Assembly (NCBI RefSeq): GCF_013003985.1
Contig: NZ_CP053073.1
Coordinates: forward strand, 2,604,001 to 2,668,000
Length of the DNA stretch: 64,000 bases
Reading direction: 5' to 3'
Source: Usitatibacter palustris
GTDB lineage: Bacteria > Pseudomonadota > Gammaproteobacteria > Burkholderiales > Usitatibacteraceae
A program made the translations under genes and the position numbers. Shown here one piece after another: positions 9,013 through 21,722 of the stretch. Every line of letters begins with the position of its first letter. The stretch's first letter is position 1. The notes beneath the pieces were generated by a model that ran no database searches, had not been told where the DNA came from, and saw only the letters and a list, made by a program, of their open reading frames with translations.

Positions 9013-9097
9013 GCCCGGATGGCGGAATTGGTAGACGCACCAGTTTCAGGTACTGGCGGGTAACACCGTGGAGGTTCGAGTCCTCTTCCGGGCACCA
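9013..9097 (+). tRNA. tRNA-Leu (anticodon CAG)
   Basis: An 85-nt cloverleaf. The acceptor GCCCGGA pairs with TCCGGGC, followed by discriminator A and an encoded CCA. The D arm contains GGTAGA. The anticodon stem CCAGT/ACTGG holds the loop TTCAGGT with anticodon CAG. A long variable arm typical of class II tRNAs is followed by the T arm with GGTTCGAGTCC. It reads CUG codons, which are abundant in this GC-rich segment. Confidence 0.97.
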
Positions 9098-9108
9098 AGA
9101 ATGAACTC

Positions 9109-9139
9109 AACCCGGGGCCTCCCCCGGGTTTTCTTTTTC
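9109..9139 (+). terminator. Rho-independent terminator of tRNA-Leu
   Basis: A 9-bp stem AACCCGGGG / CCCCGGGTT with a 4-base loop (CCTC), followed by a T-rich run, 12 bases after the tRNA CCA end. It lies directly against the stop codon of the convergent secreted-protein gene. Confidence 0.85.
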
Positions 9140-9696
9140 TAGGGCCGCGGCGCCGGCAAAGTGCTCGAGCACTTCGTAAGGTCCTTGCGGTTCATCTTGT
9201 AGCTCGTCGTCGTCGCCGTGCAGAACTCGCAATGCAGGTTCCCGGCGTTGCCCTTCCCAAGCACGTAAAGCACCGTATTCGCGGGCGGCAGGTTGCTCAT
9301 GTCGGAGTTGGCGATCGGCTGAAGGGGCAGCTTCACTTCGCAGGCGGTCGGGTTCGCGCCAATAGTCGGAACGCCCGCACCCACCGTCACCTTGATCGAG
9401 TGGCTGGTCGTCCCCTTCTTGAGGACGATGCACAGCTGCGATTCGAACTTCTCCATCCCCTGGTAGGAGATCTCCTTCGTGTCGAAGGACTTCGAAACGC
9501 CGCCTTCGCCGTACCAGATGTAGCCCCGGATCGTCCCGAAGCCCGCGTGCGTGCCGCCATTGAGGAAGCACACCGGCTGGTCCCAGTTGAGGCTGCTGCG
9601 GTTGCCCGAGCCTTCGCGGCCCGCGGAAACGTTGAACGTCGCAACCGCGAGCAGCGCGGCGATTGCCAGGGTGCCACCACGCAGGGCTTGCGACAT
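9139..9696 (-). CDS. Secreted protein of unknown function
   Basis: A 185-residue protein with a signal peptide (residues 1 to about 25, a hydrophobic run LAIAALLAVATFNVSA). I do not recognise the mature domain. It is rich in Gly, Thr and Ser, has a few cysteines including HCEFC near the C-terminus that could form disulfides, and ends in a Pro-rich tail. The ATG at 9696 was chosen because AAGGAG precedes it at good spacing and the signal peptide begins right there. It lies 11 bp downstream of purA on the same strand but has no obvious link to purine synthesis. Confidence 0.7.
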   Translation of the reverse strand: MSQALRGGTLAIAALLAVATFNVSAGREGSGNRSSLNWDQPVCFLNGGTHAGFGTIRGYIWYGEGGVSKSFDTKEISYQGMEKFESQLCIVLKKGTTSHSIKVTVGAGVPTIGANPTACEVKLPLQPIANSDMSNLPPANTVLYVLGKGNAGNLHCEFCTATTTSYKMNRKDLTKCSSTLPAPRP

Positions 9697-9707
9697 TCGC
9701 GTTCTCC

Positions 9708-12099
<2,392 letters not shown>

Positions 12100-12103
<4 letters not shown>

Positions 12104-12285
12104 GACAGGAAAGCGAGCAGCGCCAGGCCGACGAGCATCGAGATGAGTCCGACGAAGCGGATCTGGCCGTCACTCATCTCGATCAGGCGGCGAAAGGTGT
12201 CGCGCCACAACCGGGGCGCGGCGAACGGGAGGATGCCTTCGAGCACGAGCATGAGCGCGAGCGCCGCGAGCAGGACTTGCGTCAC
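12100..12285 (-). CDS. DUF2065 small membrane protein
   Basis: A 61-residue protein with two hydrophobic helices (about 3-22 and 43-60) separated by an amphipathic stretch with RLWRDTFRRL, the DUF2065 pattern. It sits between hflC and hisZ exactly where this small gene is found in many betaproteobacteria. The GTG start overlaps the hflC stop as GTGA and its own stop overlaps the hisZ start as GTGA, so all three are probably translationally coupled. Function unknown. A role with HflKC is suggested only by position. Confidence 0.85.
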
Positions 12286-13157
12286 TTCCCGCGGCCGGGA
12301 CTCTTGAGGTACTTGAAGAAGTCCGACGACGGCTCGAGCACCATCACGTCGCTCTTGCTGCGCAAGCTGGCGCGATAGGCCTCGAGGGACCGGTAGAAGC
12401 TGTAGAACTCCGGATTCTTGCCGAAGGCCTCGGCGTAGATGCGCGCCGCTTGCGCGTCGCCCTCGCCCTTGATGCGCTGGGCGTCGCGATAGGCTTCGGC
12501 CACGACGATCTGGTGCTGGCGGTCGGCGTCGGCCTTGATCTTCGTGCTCTCCGCGCCGCCCGTCGCGCGCAGCTCGTTGGCAACGCGGTTGCGCTCCGAG
12601 CCCATGCGGCGATAGACGTCGTTGGAGATTTCGGGGACGAGGTCCACGCGCTTCAGGCGCACGTCGACCACTTCGACGCCGATGCCCTTCACGTCCTTGT
12701 CGACCTTGTCGGCGACGGTGGCCATGATCTTGTCGCGTTCGCCCGAGATCACGTCGTGCACCGAGCGCTTGGCGAACTCGGCGCGCAGCGCGTCGTTCAC
12801 GGTCTGCGAGATGCGCGCTTCGGCTTGTACGGAATCGCCGCGCACGGACACGTAGTACTGGCGCACGTCGATCACCCTCCACTTCACGAAGGAATCGACC
12901 AGCACGTTCTTGTTCTCGGACGTGAGGAAGCGTTCCGCGTCGCGCGTGTCGAGCGTCTGGATGCGGGTGTCGTACATGCGCACGTTCTGCAGGATCGGCA
13001 CCTGGAAATACAGGCCCGGTTCGGTCTGCACGGCGACGACTTCACCGAGCTGGAACTTGATCGCGGCCTTGCGCTGGTCGACGGTGTAGAGGCTCATCGC
13101 GAGGACGAGCCCCAGCACGATGGCGACGAGGATGGTGAATGCGGCGGATTTCTTCAC
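12282..13157 (-). CDS. hflC: HflC, membrane protease modulator
   Basis: A 291-residue SPFH/band-7 protein with one N-terminal transmembrane helix (residues 5-22), a band-7 domain and a long Ala/Glu-rich coiled-coil arm (GGAESTKIKADADRQHQIVVAEAYRDAQRIKGEGDAQA, split by charged residues). With HflK it forms the cage around FtsH that restrains membrane protein degradation. The start is a GTG directly after the hflK stop (TAAGTG), so it depends on hflK translation. Confidence 0.95.
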   Translation of the reverse strand: MKKSAAFTILVAIVLGLVLAMSLYTVDQRKAAIKFQLGEVVAVQTEPGLYFQVPILQNVRMYDTRIQTLDTRDAERFLTSENKNVLVDSFVKWRVIDVRQYYVSVRGDSVQAEARISQTVNDALRAEFAKRSVHDVISGERDKIMATVADKVDKDVKGIGVEVVDVRLKRVDLVPEISNDVYRRMGSERNRVANELRATGGAESTKIKADADRQHQIVVAEAYRDAQRIKGEGDAQAARIYAEAFGKNPEFYSFYRSLEAYRASLRSKSDVMVLEPSSDFFKYLKSPGRGK

Positions 13158-14369
13158 TTATCGGCCCTCCCGCTCGCGGTTGCGCACGCCTTCGCGGCGC
13201 GTCTGGTCGGCCGCGGCCGGCGGCACGAGGTCGGGGACCGTCGTCACCTTCGGGACGTCCGCGCTCGTCGTGACGCTGCCCTGCTGCCCGCTGAGCTGCA
13301 TCAGGCGGTCGAGCGGCAGGTAGAGCAGGCTCTGGCCGCCCTTCTGGTCGACGATCACCTTGGTGGTGTTCGAGAGGATCTGCTGCACCGTCTCCAGGTA
13401 CATGCGCTCGCGCGTGACCTGGGGCGCCTTCTCGTATTCGGCGAGGATCGCGCGGAAGCGCGACGCATCGCCCTGCGCGGTCGCGACCACGCTCTGCTTG
13501 TAGCCGTTGGCTTCCTCGAGGAGGCGGGCGGCGACACCGCGCGCCTTCGGGATCACGTCGTTCGCGTAGGCCTGGCCTTCGTTCTTGGCCCGCTCGCGGT
13601 CCTGGCCCGCGCGCACCGCGTCGTCGAAGGCGCTCTGCACCTGGTCGGGCGGCTGCACGTTCTGCAGGTTGACGGTGGTGATGTTGATGCCCGTCTTGTA
13701 GCGGTCGAGGATCTGCTGCATCAGCACCTTCACGCGCGCGCTGATCTCGCTGCGGCCCTGGTTCAACACGAAGTCCATCTTGCTCTTGCCGACGATCTCG
13801 CGGACCGCGGTCTCGGCCGCCTGGCGGACGTTGTCGTCCGGGTTGCGGTTGTTGAACTTGTAGTCCTCGGGGCTCTTCAGCGTGTACTGGATCGCGAACT
13901 GCACGTCGACGATGTTCTCGTCGTCGGTCAGCATCAGCGCCTCTTCGCGCTGCTTGTTCTTGGGATCGCCGCGGTAGCCGATCTCGACCGACTTCACGCC
14001 CGAGACGTTGACGACCTCGACCGCTTCGAAGGGATAGGGAACGTGCCAGCGGGGACCGGGCATCGTCGTCTCGAGGTACTTCCCGAGGCGCAGCACGACG
14101 CCGCGGCTGCCTTCATCGACGATGTAGAAGCCGCTCGCCAGCCACACGGCCGCGATCAGCAGGACGATGAAGACGACGCTGCCGCCGAAGAAGGCGTTCG
14201 ACGGCCCGCCTCCACCCATGCGCGGCGGACTGTCGCCGGGCCCCGCGGGCTCGGGACGGCGCATGCCCAAAAGACTCGCGAGCTTCTGCTGGACCTTGCG
14301 CGCGAATTCCTCGAGGTCGGGCGGACCCTCGTTGTTCTTCTTTCCCCACTGGGGATCGTTCGGAGGCAT
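13158..14369 (-). CDS. hflK: HflK, membrane protease modulator
   Basis: A 403-residue SPFH protein, partner of HflC. The N-terminal cytosolic segment is Gly/Pro-rich and ends before a transmembrane helix at about residues 63-80. The band-7 domain (YIVDEGSRGVVLRLGKYLET) and coiled-coil arm follow, then a hydrophilic C-terminal tail. The ATG at 14369 has no clear Shine-Dalgarno. It lies 27 bp after the hflX stop and is probably expressed in the hfq-hflX-hflKC operon. Confidence 0.95.
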   Translation of the reverse strand: MPPNDPQWGKKNNEGPPDLEEFARKVQQKLASLLGMRRPEPAGPGDSPPRMGGGGPSNAFFGGSVVFIVLLIAAVWLASGFYIVDEGSRGVVLRLGKYLETTMPGPRWHVPYPFEAVEVVNVSGVKSVEIGYRGDPKNKQREEALMLTDDENIVDVQFAIQYTLKSPEDYKFNNRNPDDNVRQAAETAVREIVGKSKMDFVLNQGRSEISARVKVLMQQILDRYKTGINITTVNLQNVQPPDQVQSAFDDAVRAGQDRERAKNEGQAYANDVIPKARGVAARLLEEANGYKQSVVATAQGDASRFRAILAEYEKAPQVTRERMYLETVQQILSNTTKVIVDQKGGQSLLYLPLDRLMQLSGQQGSVTTSADVPKVTTVPDLVPPAAADQTRREGVRNREREGR

Positions 14370-14396
14370 CGGATGAAGGAGAGGTAGAGAAGCTGT

Positions 14397-15572
14397 TTAA
14401 GCGGCGCAGGGCTGCGCGTCGGTCGGAGTGGCTCCCGCCATCTCCAGGAGCGCGCCCCGGATGAGCTCGAGACCGGCGCCGGTGACTGCACTTACCTTGA
14501 TATTCAATATCTTACCACAGGGGTCGCGGATCACTTCGGGCTGCAGTCCGGGCACCCGATCGATCTGGTTCCAGACGAGGATCTGCGGCACGTTGGCCGC
14601 CCCGATCTCCTTGAGCACCTTGTTGACCGCGGCGATCTGCTCGTCGCGGCTGGGGCTCGCGCTGTCCACCACATGCAGCAGCACGTCGGCCTGCACCGCC
14701 TCGTCGAGCGTGGCGCGGAAGGCGGCGACCAGTGAATGCGGAAGGTCCTGGATGAATCCCACGGTATCGGAGATGGCGGCGGAACTGTCGTTTGCAAGCC
14801 AGAGCTTGCGGGTCGTGGTGTCGAGCGTGGCGAACAGTTGGTCCGCCACGTAGGCATCCGCACCGGTGAGGCGATTGAAGAGCGTGGACTTGCCCGCGTT
14901 GGTGTACCCGACGAGCGAGACACGCAGGACACCGGCGCGCGCTCGGCCGGAACGTTGCGTGGCGCGGTCTTGCGTGACCTTCGCGATGCGTGCCTTCAGC
15001 TTCTTCACCTCCTCGCCGATCATGCGGCGGTCCAACTCGATCTGCTTCTCGCCCGGGCCGCCGGTCTTGCCGAGGCCGCCGCGCTGGCGCTCGAGGTGGC
15101 TCCAGCCGCGCACGAGGCGCGTGGCGTGGTGCTCGAGGCGCGCGAGCTCGACCTGGAGCTTGCCTTCGTGCGAGCGCGCGCGCTGCCCGAAGATCTCGAG
15201 GATGAGTTCGGTGCGGTCGTAGACGCGGACAGCCTGGCCGCCTTCGGCAAGCGCGCGTTCGACGTTGCGCACCTGGCTGGCGGACAGCGCGTGGTCGAAG
15301 ACGACCGTGTGCGCCCCGTGCAGGCGTACGGCGTCGCCGATCTCCTCGATCTTGCCGGTGCCGGCGAAGGTCTTGGAATCGGGACGGTCGCGGCGGCCGC
15401 GCAGGACTTCGACGACATCCGCGCCCGCGCTTTCCACGAGGCGTGCCGCTTCCTGCTCGCGATCGGACGCGCGCCCAGCCGCCGCCGCGCGCCCGATATC
15501 GAGGCACACGAGGATTGCTGCAGCGCGGTTATCGGCCCTGCGAGGGGCCGCGTCAGCCTTCCGAATGCTCAA
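14397..15572 (-). CDS. hflX: GTPase HflX
   Basis: A 391-residue ribosome-binding GTPase that splits stalled ribosomes under stress. The N-terminal HflX domain (residues about 20-190, with [13 protein letters not shown]) is followed by a GTPase domain: GYTNAGKST (G1), DTVGF (G3) and NQID (G4). The frame opens at a TTG at 15572 that overlaps hfq by 20 bp. A later in-frame GTG near 15509 would cut into the conserved N-terminus, so the TTG is preferred with moderate confidence. Confidence 0.93.
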   Translation of the reverse strand: MSIRKADAAPRRADNRAAAILVCLDIGRAAAAGRASDREQEAARLVESAGADVVEVLRGRRDRPDSKTFAGTGKIEEIGDAVRLHGAHTVVFDHALSASQVRNVERALAEGGQAVRVYDRTELILEIFGQRARSHEGKLQVELARLEHHATRLVRGWSHLERQRGGLGKTGGPGEKQIELDRRMIGEEVKKLKARIAKVTQDRATQRSGRARAGVLRVSLVGYTNAGKSTLFNRLTGADAYVADQLFATLDTTTRKLWLANDSSAAISDTVGFIQDLPHSLVAAFRATLDEAVQADVLLHVVDSASPSRDEQIAAVNKVLKEIGAANVPQILVWNQIDRVPGLQPEVIRDPCGKILNIKVSAVTGAGLELIRGALLEMAGATPTDAQPCAA

Positions 15573-15789
15573 GCGGGACCGACACGGGTCGTGCCGGGAC
15601 CACCGTCGAGATGGCGTGCTTGTAGACCATCTGGGTGACGGTGTTCTTGAGGAGGACGACGTATTGGTCGAACGATTCGATCTGGCCCTGCAGCTTGATG
15701 CCGTTCACCAGGTAGATCGAGACCGGGACATGTTCCTTGCGCAACGTGTTGAGGAACGGGTCTTGTAGCAGTTGCCCTTTATTGCTCAT
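15553..15789 (-). CDS. hfq: RNA chaperone Hfq
   Basis: A 78-residue Sm-fold protein that pairs small RNAs with mRNAs. The start [19 protein letters not shown] and the Sm2 motif YKHAIST are diagnostic. AGGGG lies 8 bases before the ATG. The 178 bp between der and hfq holds no gene and probably carries the hfq promoter; a TAAAGT hexamer near 15854 on the minus strand is a weak -10 candidate. Confidence 0.97.
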   Translation of the reverse strand: MSNKGQLLQDPFLNTLRKEHVPVSIYLVNGIKLQGQIESFDQYVVLLKNTVTQMVYKHAISTVVPARPVSVPLEHSEG

Positions 15790-15967
15790 TTGTTTGCCCC
15801 TATAGCTGCGGGTTTTCTGGACCGGCTGATGGACCTCTGGACTTTACTGCAAAGCAGCAAAATTCACCACCGCGCACTCTCTCCGCGCTGGTTGTCTATC
15901 ACCTTACGTAACACCGTAGACATCCGGATTCATGCGCGAGTTCGGGTAAATGGGGACGAACCCCCGA

Positions 15968-17365
15968 TTACGCAAACTTTTTCTTGTTTTCGCGGCGCTT
16001 GTTCCGGATCTGGCGCTCCTGGCTCACGGTAAGCACGTTGCGCTTGCGGTCGGCGTAGGGATTGGCTGACGCCCTGAACTCGACCCGGAGCGGCGTCCCC
16101 TTCAGCTCGAAGGTCTTCACGAAAACGTTTTCGAGGTAGCGGCGCCACCCGGCCTTGATCTTGTCGACCGCCGTGCCGTGGACGATCACGATCGGCGGGT
16201 TCGATCCCCCCTGGTGCGCGTAGCGGGGCTTCGGGCGGAACTTGCCGTTCATCGGCGGCTGGTGCGCCTGGATCGCATCCTGCATCACGCGCGTGAGCTT
16301 GGGCGTGGAGAGCTTGGCCATGGCCGCGGCGAACGCGATGTCCACTGCCTTGAGCAGCGGCTTGATGCCCGTGCCCTTGAGCGCCGAGATCTGGCAGAAC
16401 TCGGCGAAGTCCAGGAACTGGAGCTTCCTCTCGAGATCGCGCTTCACGTCCTTGCGCTTCTCCTCGTCCACCGCGTCCCACTTGTTCACGGCAACCGCGA
16501 GTGCCCGCCCGGCCTCGAGGATGTAGCCGGCGATGTGCGCGTCCTGCTCCGAGATGTCCTGCACGCAATCGACGACCAGGATCACGACGTTGGCGCGTTC
16601 GATCGCCTGGAGCGTCTTCACGACGGAAAATTTTTCAACGGCCTCGAACACCTTGCCGCGCTTGCGGATGCCGGCCGTGTCGATCAGCGTGTACTGCTTG
16701 CCGCCGAAGTCGAGCTCGACCTCGATCGCGTCGCGCGTCGTGCCCGGCTGGTCGAAGGCGATGACGCGCTCTTCGCCCAGCAGGCGGTTCACGAGGGTCG
16801 ACTTGCCCACGTTGGGGCGGCCGACAATCGCCACGCGGGGGTGATCGGGGATCTCCTCCTCGTCGGATTCCTCCGGGAAAGGCGCGAGCGCATCCTCGAT
16901 GAGCTGGCGCACCCCTTCCCCATGCTCCGAGGAAATCGCGTGCGGCTCACCCAGTGCCAGCTCGTGGAATTCGGCGGTCACCACCGCGGCGTTCATGCCC
17001 TCGGTCTTGTTGACCGCGAGGAACACCGGGGCGCTCACCTTGCGCAGCATCTGCGCGATGCGCTTGTCCTGGGGTGCCAGGCCCGCGCGGGCGTCGACGA
17101 GGAACACGATCACGTCGGCCTCGGCGATCGCTTCGCGCGCCTGGCGCGCCATCTCCGACATGATCCCTTCCTTCGCCACCGGCTCGAAGCCGCCGGTGTC
17201 CACGCAGATGAAGGGCTTGGGGCCGAGCCGGCCCTGGCCGTAGTGGCGGTCGCGCGTGAGGCCGGGCAGGTCCGCGACCAGCGCGTCGCGCGTGCGCGTC
17301 AGCCGGTTGAAGAGGGTCGACTTGCCGACATTGGGACGGCCGACGATGACGAGGGTAGGTTTCAG
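15968..17365 (-). CDS. der: Ribosome biogenesis GTPase Der (EngA)
   Basis: A 465-residue double GTPase needed for 50S assembly. Two G domains each start with GRPNVGKST, at about residues 9-17 and 185, with DTGGF and DTAGI as G3 motifs and NKTE/NKWD as G4. A KH-like domain and a basic tail ([10 protein letters not shown]) close the protein. The family start (M)[15 protein letters not shown] falls here on a CTG, and no ATG, GTG or TTG exists in frame for at least ten codons upstream. The CTG is therefore the likely start, overlapping the bamB stop as CTGA. Confidence 0.93.
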   Translation of the reverse strand: MKPTLVIVGRPNVGKSTLFNRLTRTRDALVADLPGLTRDRHYGQGRLGPKPFICVDTGGFEPVAKEGIMSEMARQAREAIAEADVIVFLVDARAGLAPQDKRIAQMLRKVSAPVFLAVNKTEGMNAAVVTAEFHELALGEPHAISSEHGEGVRQLIEDALAPFPEESDEEEIPDHPRVAIVGRPNVGKSTLVNRLLGEERVIAFDQPGTTRDAIEVELDFGGKQYTLIDTAGIRKRGKVFEAVEKFSVVKTLQAIERANVVILVVDCVQDISEQDAHIAGYILEAGRALAVAVNKWDAVDEEKRKDVKRDLERKLQFLDFAEFCQISALKGTGIKPLLKAVDIAFAAAMAKLSTPKLTRVMQDAIQAHQPPMNGKFRPKPRYAHQGGSNPPIVIVHGTAVDKIKAGWRRYLENVFVKTFELKGTPLRVEFRASANPYADRKRNVLTVSQERQIRNKRRENKKKFA

Positions 17366-18492
17366 AAATTCACCAGCGACACCGTGCCGCCCGCGGTTTG
17401 GACAACGACACCTTTGGTCGCGGCGACGAGCGCGTTGACCGCACCGCCATCGACCGACATGCGGCCGATGAGCGAGCCGTCCGTGGGCGAAAGTACGTGG
17501 AGGAACCCGTAGCCGTCGCCCACCAGGACGTTGCCGCCCGCGATCACGGGTGCGGTGAGGCGGCGATAGAGGAGCTTGTCCTGCTTCCAGAGGCTCGCCC
17601 CGGAGTTCTTGTCGAGCGCGTGCACGGCGCCTGAATCGTCGACCACGTAGATGTTCTTCGCGTCCGCAGCGAGCGCGCGCGAGCTGGAGACGTCGCGCGA
17701 CCACACCATGTTGCGCGTCTGGATTTCGAAGCACGCGACCTTGCCCTGGAATGCGGCAGCGCAAACGCGCGGGCCGTCGAGGTAGGGCACGCCCGCCACG
17801 TCGGCGATGCGCTCGAGCTCCGTGGCGCCGCGCGGCAGCGACACGTTCACTTCCCAGGTGAGCTTGCCGTCGTCGATGTCGAGCGCGATCAACTTGCCGC
17901 CCGGATAACCCGCGATGACGTCGCCGCCATCGATGTGCACGCCCGATTCGGTGCGCAGCAGGAGGGCCGGCGAGGGACGCTGGTACACCCAGCGGCGCTT
18001 GCCGTCGGTGAGCGAGATGCCGTAGATGCGCCCGTCGGACGTGCGCACGACCGCGGTCTTCTTCGCGATCGAGGCCGGCGAGATCACTTCGCCGGCGAGG
18101 TTGGTGTTCCAGAGTTCCTTGCCCGTCAGGTCGAACGCCGTGACGTCGCCCTTCATCGTGCCGACGACGATCACGCTGTCGCCGGCCGCAACACCGCCCG
18201 AGACCGCCTTCTTCGATTCGAAGCGCGTGGCGACCTGGCCGGTATCTTCCGCGAGGATCGTCACGCCGCCATCGGCGTTCGCCGTGTAGACCTTCCCGCC
18301 TTCGATATCGGGGAACAGGCGGAACGCGCCCGCCTTGCCGACCGACGCGCTCCACGTGGCCTTGGGGGTCACGGTGGCGGTGATCGGATTGAGCGGCGTA
18401 GGTGTGCGCGCATTGCCGCCACCGATGCCGAGGAAGCCGCAACCGGCGAGCGCCAGCGCGGCGCCGCAGGCGACGAGCCGGCTCGCGATCAT
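17362..18492 (-). CDS. bamB: Outer membrane assembly lipoprotein BamB
   Basis: A 376-residue lipoprotein of the BAM complex. The signal peptide ends in the lipobox LAGC (Cys18). The rest is an eight-bladed PQQ-type beta-propeller with repeats such as [21 protein letters not shown] and [22 protein letters not shown]. It delivers or positions barrel proteins for BamA. It lies between yfgM and der, the common arrangement. The ATG at 18492 starts within the last codons of yfgM (4-bp overlap). Confidence 0.95.
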   Translation of the reverse strand: MIASRLVACGAALALAGCGFLGIGGGNARTPTPLNPITATVTPKATWSASVGKAGAFRLFPDIEGGKVYTANADGGVTILAEDTGQVATRFESKKAVSGGVAAGDSVIVVGTMKGDVTAFDLTGKELWNTNLAGEVISPASIAKKTAVVRTSDGRIYGISLTDGKRRWVYQRPSPALLLRTESGVHIDGGDVIAGYPGGKLIALDIDDGKLTWEVNVSLPRGATELERIADVAGVPYLDGPRVCAAAFQGKVACFEIQTRNMVWSRDVSSSRALAADAKNIYVVDDSGAVHALDKNSGASLWKQDKLLYRRLTAPVIAGGNVLVGDGYGFLHVLSPTDGSLIGRMSVDGGAVNALVAATKGVVVQTAGGTVSLVNF

Positions 18493-19154
18493 TGCGGGGC
18501 TCCGGCAACGGCCGGGGCCGGCGCGCCGCCGAGCGCCTGCAGCTTCACTTCGGCGATCTGCCTCACGGGATTGCGCGGCTCGGCCTTGTCGGCGGCGAGC
18601 TTGTAGGCAGCGCGCGCTTCGTCGAGGCGGCCGAGCGACAGCATGATGTCGCCCTTGAGGTCCGCGGTGACCGCGGTGAACGCTTCGTCCTTGTTGCCGT
18701 CGAGCACCAGCAGCGCCTCGGAATGCTTCTTCTCGTCGAGGAGCACGGCGGCGAGGCGAAGGCGCGCGACCCCCTGCAGCTCGCGCACGCCGTTCTTCAT
18801 CACCCATTCGAGCTTCTCGCGCGCTTCATTGGTCCGGCCCGCGGTGAAGTGTTCCTTGGCGGCATGCAGCGCCGCGTCGGACGCGAAGAAGGAGCTCGGA
18901 TACTTGTCCATCAGCGCCTTCGCGGCGGCTTCGATCGCCTTGCCGTCCTTGGCCTTCACGGCCTTGTCGACGGGCTCGAACATCGCGGCGGCGTCTTCGG
19001 CGGACTGGGCCTTGTGGTACTGCCAGCCCTTCCATCCAGCGAGCGCGAGGATGGCGGCGACGATGGCTCCGATGACGAACTTGCCGTTGTCTTCCCACCA
19101 CGCCTTCAGTTCGGCGATGCGTTCCTGCTCTTCGAGATCGTACGGTCCGGCCAT
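18489..19154 (-). CDS. yfgM: YfgM-family tetratricopeptide membrane protein
   Basis: A 221-residue protein with a cytosolic N-terminus ([20 protein letters not shown]), a single transmembrane helix at about residues 24-44 and periplasmic TPR repeats. YfgM is an ancillary SecYEG/PpiD partner that supports periplasmic chaperone traffic. The ATG at 19154 has GGAAAGAAG upstream. Located between hisS and bamB as in many Proteobacteria. Ends in an Ala/Pro-rich tail. Confidence 0.9.
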   Translation of the reverse strand: MAGPYDLEEQERIAELKAWWEDNGKFVIGAIVAAILALAGWKGWQYHKAQSAEDAAAMFEPVDKAVKAKDGKAIEAAAKALMDKYPSSFFASDAALHAAKEHFTAGRTNEAREKLEWVMKNGVRELQGVARLRLAAVLLDEKKHSEALLVLDGNKDEAFTAVTADLKGDIMLSLGRLDEARAAYKLAADKAEPRNPVRQIAEVKLQALGGAPAPAVAGAPQ

Positions 19155-19176
19155 GTTCTTCTTTCCAATGTAGTTG

Positions 19177-20433
19177 TCAGGGAGCCCCGAGCCGGCTGAT
19201 CGCCGCCTCGAGCGAAACACGCGCCTGCGCCTCTTCCGTGCGCAGCGCCTTCAACGTGACCTTGCCTTCCGCGAGCTCCTCGTCGCCGAGGATCAGCGCG
19301 AAGCGGGCGCCGCTCGCGTCCGCCTTCTTCATCTGCGACTTGAAGCTGCCGCCGTTGCCGAGCACGACCGCGAGGCCCGCATCGCGCAACTTTTCCGAAA
19401 CGCGCCAGGCTTCGCGCGCCGCACCCTCGCCCGCGTGGGCGACGAACGCATCGGGCGCGTTGCGCGCGGCGACTTCGAAGGCCTGCATCGTGAGCAGCAC
19501 GCGCTCCATGCCGATCGCGAAGCCGCAGGCCGGCGTGGGCTTGCCGCCCAACTGCTCGAACAGGCCATCGTAGCGGCCGCCGCCCGTGATGGTCGATTGC
19601 GCGCCGATCTTGTCGGTCACCCACTCGAACACGGTGCGGTTGTAGTAGTCCATGCCGCGTACGAGGCGCGGGTTCACCTTGTACGCGAGCCCGGCGTCGT
19701 CGAGCAGGCGGCACACGCCCTCGAAGTGTGCCCGCGCGGCGTCACCGAGATGATCGAGCAGCTTCGGTGCCGCCTCGATCATCGCCTGCATCGCCGGGTT
19801 CTTCGAATCGAGGATGCGCAGCGGATTCGTGTGCAGGCGTTTGTTCGCGTCTTCGTCGAGCACGGCAGCGTGCTGCTCGAAGTGCGCGATGAGCTTCTCG
19901 CGATGCACCTTGCGGTCGGCCGCATCGCCGATGGAATTCACGTGCAGCTCGATCGGGCCGATGCCGAGCGCCTTCCAGAGGCGGCCCAGCATCACGATCT
20001 GCTCCGCGTCGACATCGGGCCCCTCGAATCCGAGCGCCTCGACGTCGAACTGGTGGAACTGCCGCTGGCGGCCCTTCTGCGGGCGCTCGTAGCGGAACAT
20101 CGGCCCGTCGGTCCAGACGCGCATCGGGCCGTTGTAGAGGAAGTTGTGCTCGATCGCCGCACGCACGATGCCCGCCGTCGCTTCCGGCCGCAACGCGAGG
20201 CTCTCCTCGTTGCGATCGTTGAATACGTACATTTCCTTCTCGACGATGTCGGTCACTTCGCCCAGCCCGCGGACGAAGAGCGCCGTCGGTTCGACGAGCG
20301 GCGTGCGGATGTTGGCGTAGCCGTACTGGCGGAAGACGTCGCGGCACGCCTGCTCGAGCTTCTCCCAGAGCGGGGACGCGTCGGGCAGGATGTCTTCCAT
20401 CCCGCGGATGGCCTGGAGTTTCTGCGCGGCCAT
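19177..20433 (-). CDS. hisS: Histidyl-tRNA synthetase
   Basis: A 418-residue class II synthetase: [12 protein letters not shown] at the start, motif 2 ([28 protein letters not shown], given here in overlapping parts), the histidine motif [15 protein letters not shown], motif 3 ([12 protein letters not shown]) and a C-terminal anticodon-binding domain from about residue 325. The start ATG shares one base with the ispG stop (TGATG). Confidence 0.96.
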   Translation of the reverse strand: MAAQKLQAIRGMEDILPDASPLWEKLEQACRDVFRQYGYANIRTPLVEPTALFVRGLGEVTDIVEKEMYVFNDRNEESLALRPEATAGIVRAAIEHNFLYNGPMRVWTDGPMFRYERPQKGRQRQFHQFDVEALGFEGPDVDAEQIVMLGRLWKALGIGPIELHVNSIGDAADRKVHREKLIAHFEQHAAVLDEDANKRLHTNPLRILDSKNPAMQAMIEAAPKLLDHLGDAARAHFEGVCRLLDDAGLAYKVNPRLVRGMDYYNRTVFEWVTDKIGAQSTITGGGRYDGLFEQLGGKPTPACGFAIGMERVLLTMQAFEVAARNAPDAFVAHAGEGAAREAWRVSEKLRDAGLAVVLGNGGSFKSQMKKADASGARFALILGDEELAEGKVTLKALRTEEAQARVSLEAAISRLGAP

Positions 20434-21710
20434 CAATCGACCGCCTGGATCGCGATGGTCTTCTTGCGCGGCGACTTCGCGGCACGCTCCGAACCGACTG
20501 CATAGCGCGTGCGAACGTACTCTTCGACGATCGCCTGGAATTCCTCGGCGATGCGCTCGCCCTTGAGCGTCACCGTCTTCTCGCCATCGACGAACACTGG
20601 CGCCACGGGCTTCTCGCCCGAGCCCGGCAGCGAAATGCCGATGTCGGCGAGCTTCGATTCGCCCGGACCGTTGACCACGCAGCCCATCACCGCGACGTTC
20701 ATTTCCTCGACGCCCGGATACTTCGCCTTCCACACGGGCATCTGGTCGCGCAGGTATGTCTGGATGCGATCGGCGAGTTCCTGGAAGAACGTGCTGGTCG
20801 TGCGCCCGCAGCCGGGGCACGCGGACACCATCGGCGTGAACGACCTGAGGCCCATCGTCTGCAGGATCTCCTGCGCGACGATGACTTCCTTCGTGCGGTC
20901 GCCGTTGGGCTCGGGGGTCAGCGAGACGCGAATCGTGTCGCCGATGCCCTCCTGCAGCAGCACGCCCATCGCGGCGGTCGAGGCGACGATGCCCTTCGAA
21001 CCCATGCCCGCCTCGGTGAGCCCGAGGTGCAGCGCGTAATCGCAACGCGAAGCGAGATCGCGATAGACCTTGATGAGGTCCTGCACGTGCGAGACCTTGC
21101 ACGACAGGATGATGCGTTCGGCGGGCAAGCCCCACTTCACGGCTTGCGCCGAGCTCTCGAGCGCGGAGACGACCAGCGCTTCGCGCATCACCGCGTCGGC
21201 TTCGAGCGGTTGCGTGAGCTTCGCGTTCTCGTCCATCAGCCGCGCGAGCAGCTCCGGATCGAGCGAGCCCCAGTTCACGCCGATGCGGACCGGCTTGGAA
21301 TGTTCGATGGCCTTCTCGATCATCGCGGAGAACTGCTCGTCGCGCTTCGTGCCGTGGCCGACGTTGCCCGGGTTGATGCGGTACTTGTCGAGCACCACCG
21401 CGCACTCGGGCGCCTGGGCGAGGATCTTGTGGCCGTTGAAGTGGAAGTCGCCGACGAGTCCGACCTTCACGCCCATCTTTTCCAGGCGGTTGCGGATCTC
21501 CGGAACCTGGCGGCCCGCTTCGATCGTGTTCACGGTGATGCGCACGATCTCGCTGCCGGCGCGCGCGAGCGCGGCGACCTGGTCGGCAGTGGCCTTCGCG
21601 TCCTCGGTGTCCGTGTTGGTCATGGACTGCACGAGGATGGGCGCGTCGCCGCCGATCACCTTGTCGGCGACACGAACGGCGCGCGAGGCGCGGCGGGAGG
21701 CAGCGGACAT
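20433..21710 (-). CDS. ispG: 4-hydroxy-3-methylbut-2-enyl diphosphate synthase
   Basis: A 425-residue Fe-S enzyme of the MEP isoprenoid pathway (MEcPP to HMBPP). An N-terminal TIM barrel ([18 protein letters not shown]) is followed by the cluster domain with CPGCG and GCVVNGPGE, which supply the three cysteines of the 4Fe-4S cluster. Length is typical of the betaproteobacterial form. Located between rodZ and hisS. Confidence 0.96.
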   Translation of the reverse strand: MSAASRRASRAVRVADKVIGGDAPILVQSMTNTDTEDAKATADQVAALARAGSEIVRITVNTIEAGRQVPEIRNRLEKMGVKVGLVGDFHFNGHKILAQAPECAVVLDKYRINPGNVGHGTKRDEQFSAMIEKAIEHSKPVRIGVNWGSLDPELLARLMDENAKLTQPLEADAVMREALVVSALESSAQAVKWGLPAERIILSCKVSHVQDLIKVYRDLASRCDYALHLGLTEAGMGSKGIVASTAAMGVLLQEGIGDTIRVSLTPEPNGDRTKEVIVAQEILQTMGLRSFTPMVSACPGCGRTTSTFFQELADRIQTYLRDQMPVWKAKYPGVEEMNVAVMGCVVNGPGESKLADIGISLPGSGEKPVAPVFVDGEKTVTLKGERIAEEFQAIVEEYVRTRYAVGSERAAKSPRKKTIAIQAVD

Positions 21711-21722
21711 GCGGGGGGCTTC

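Noticed and set aside
3766..9034. Long plus-strand frames (about 770-800 codons) opposite the M16 peptidase, rlmB and RNase R.
   Set aside because: Antisense shadows of genes with clear families; no motifs, no ribosome sites.
15940..15970. GGGG-TTCG-CCCC hairpin just after der as an intrinsic terminator.
   Set aside because: The stem is only 4-5 bp and no T-run follows.
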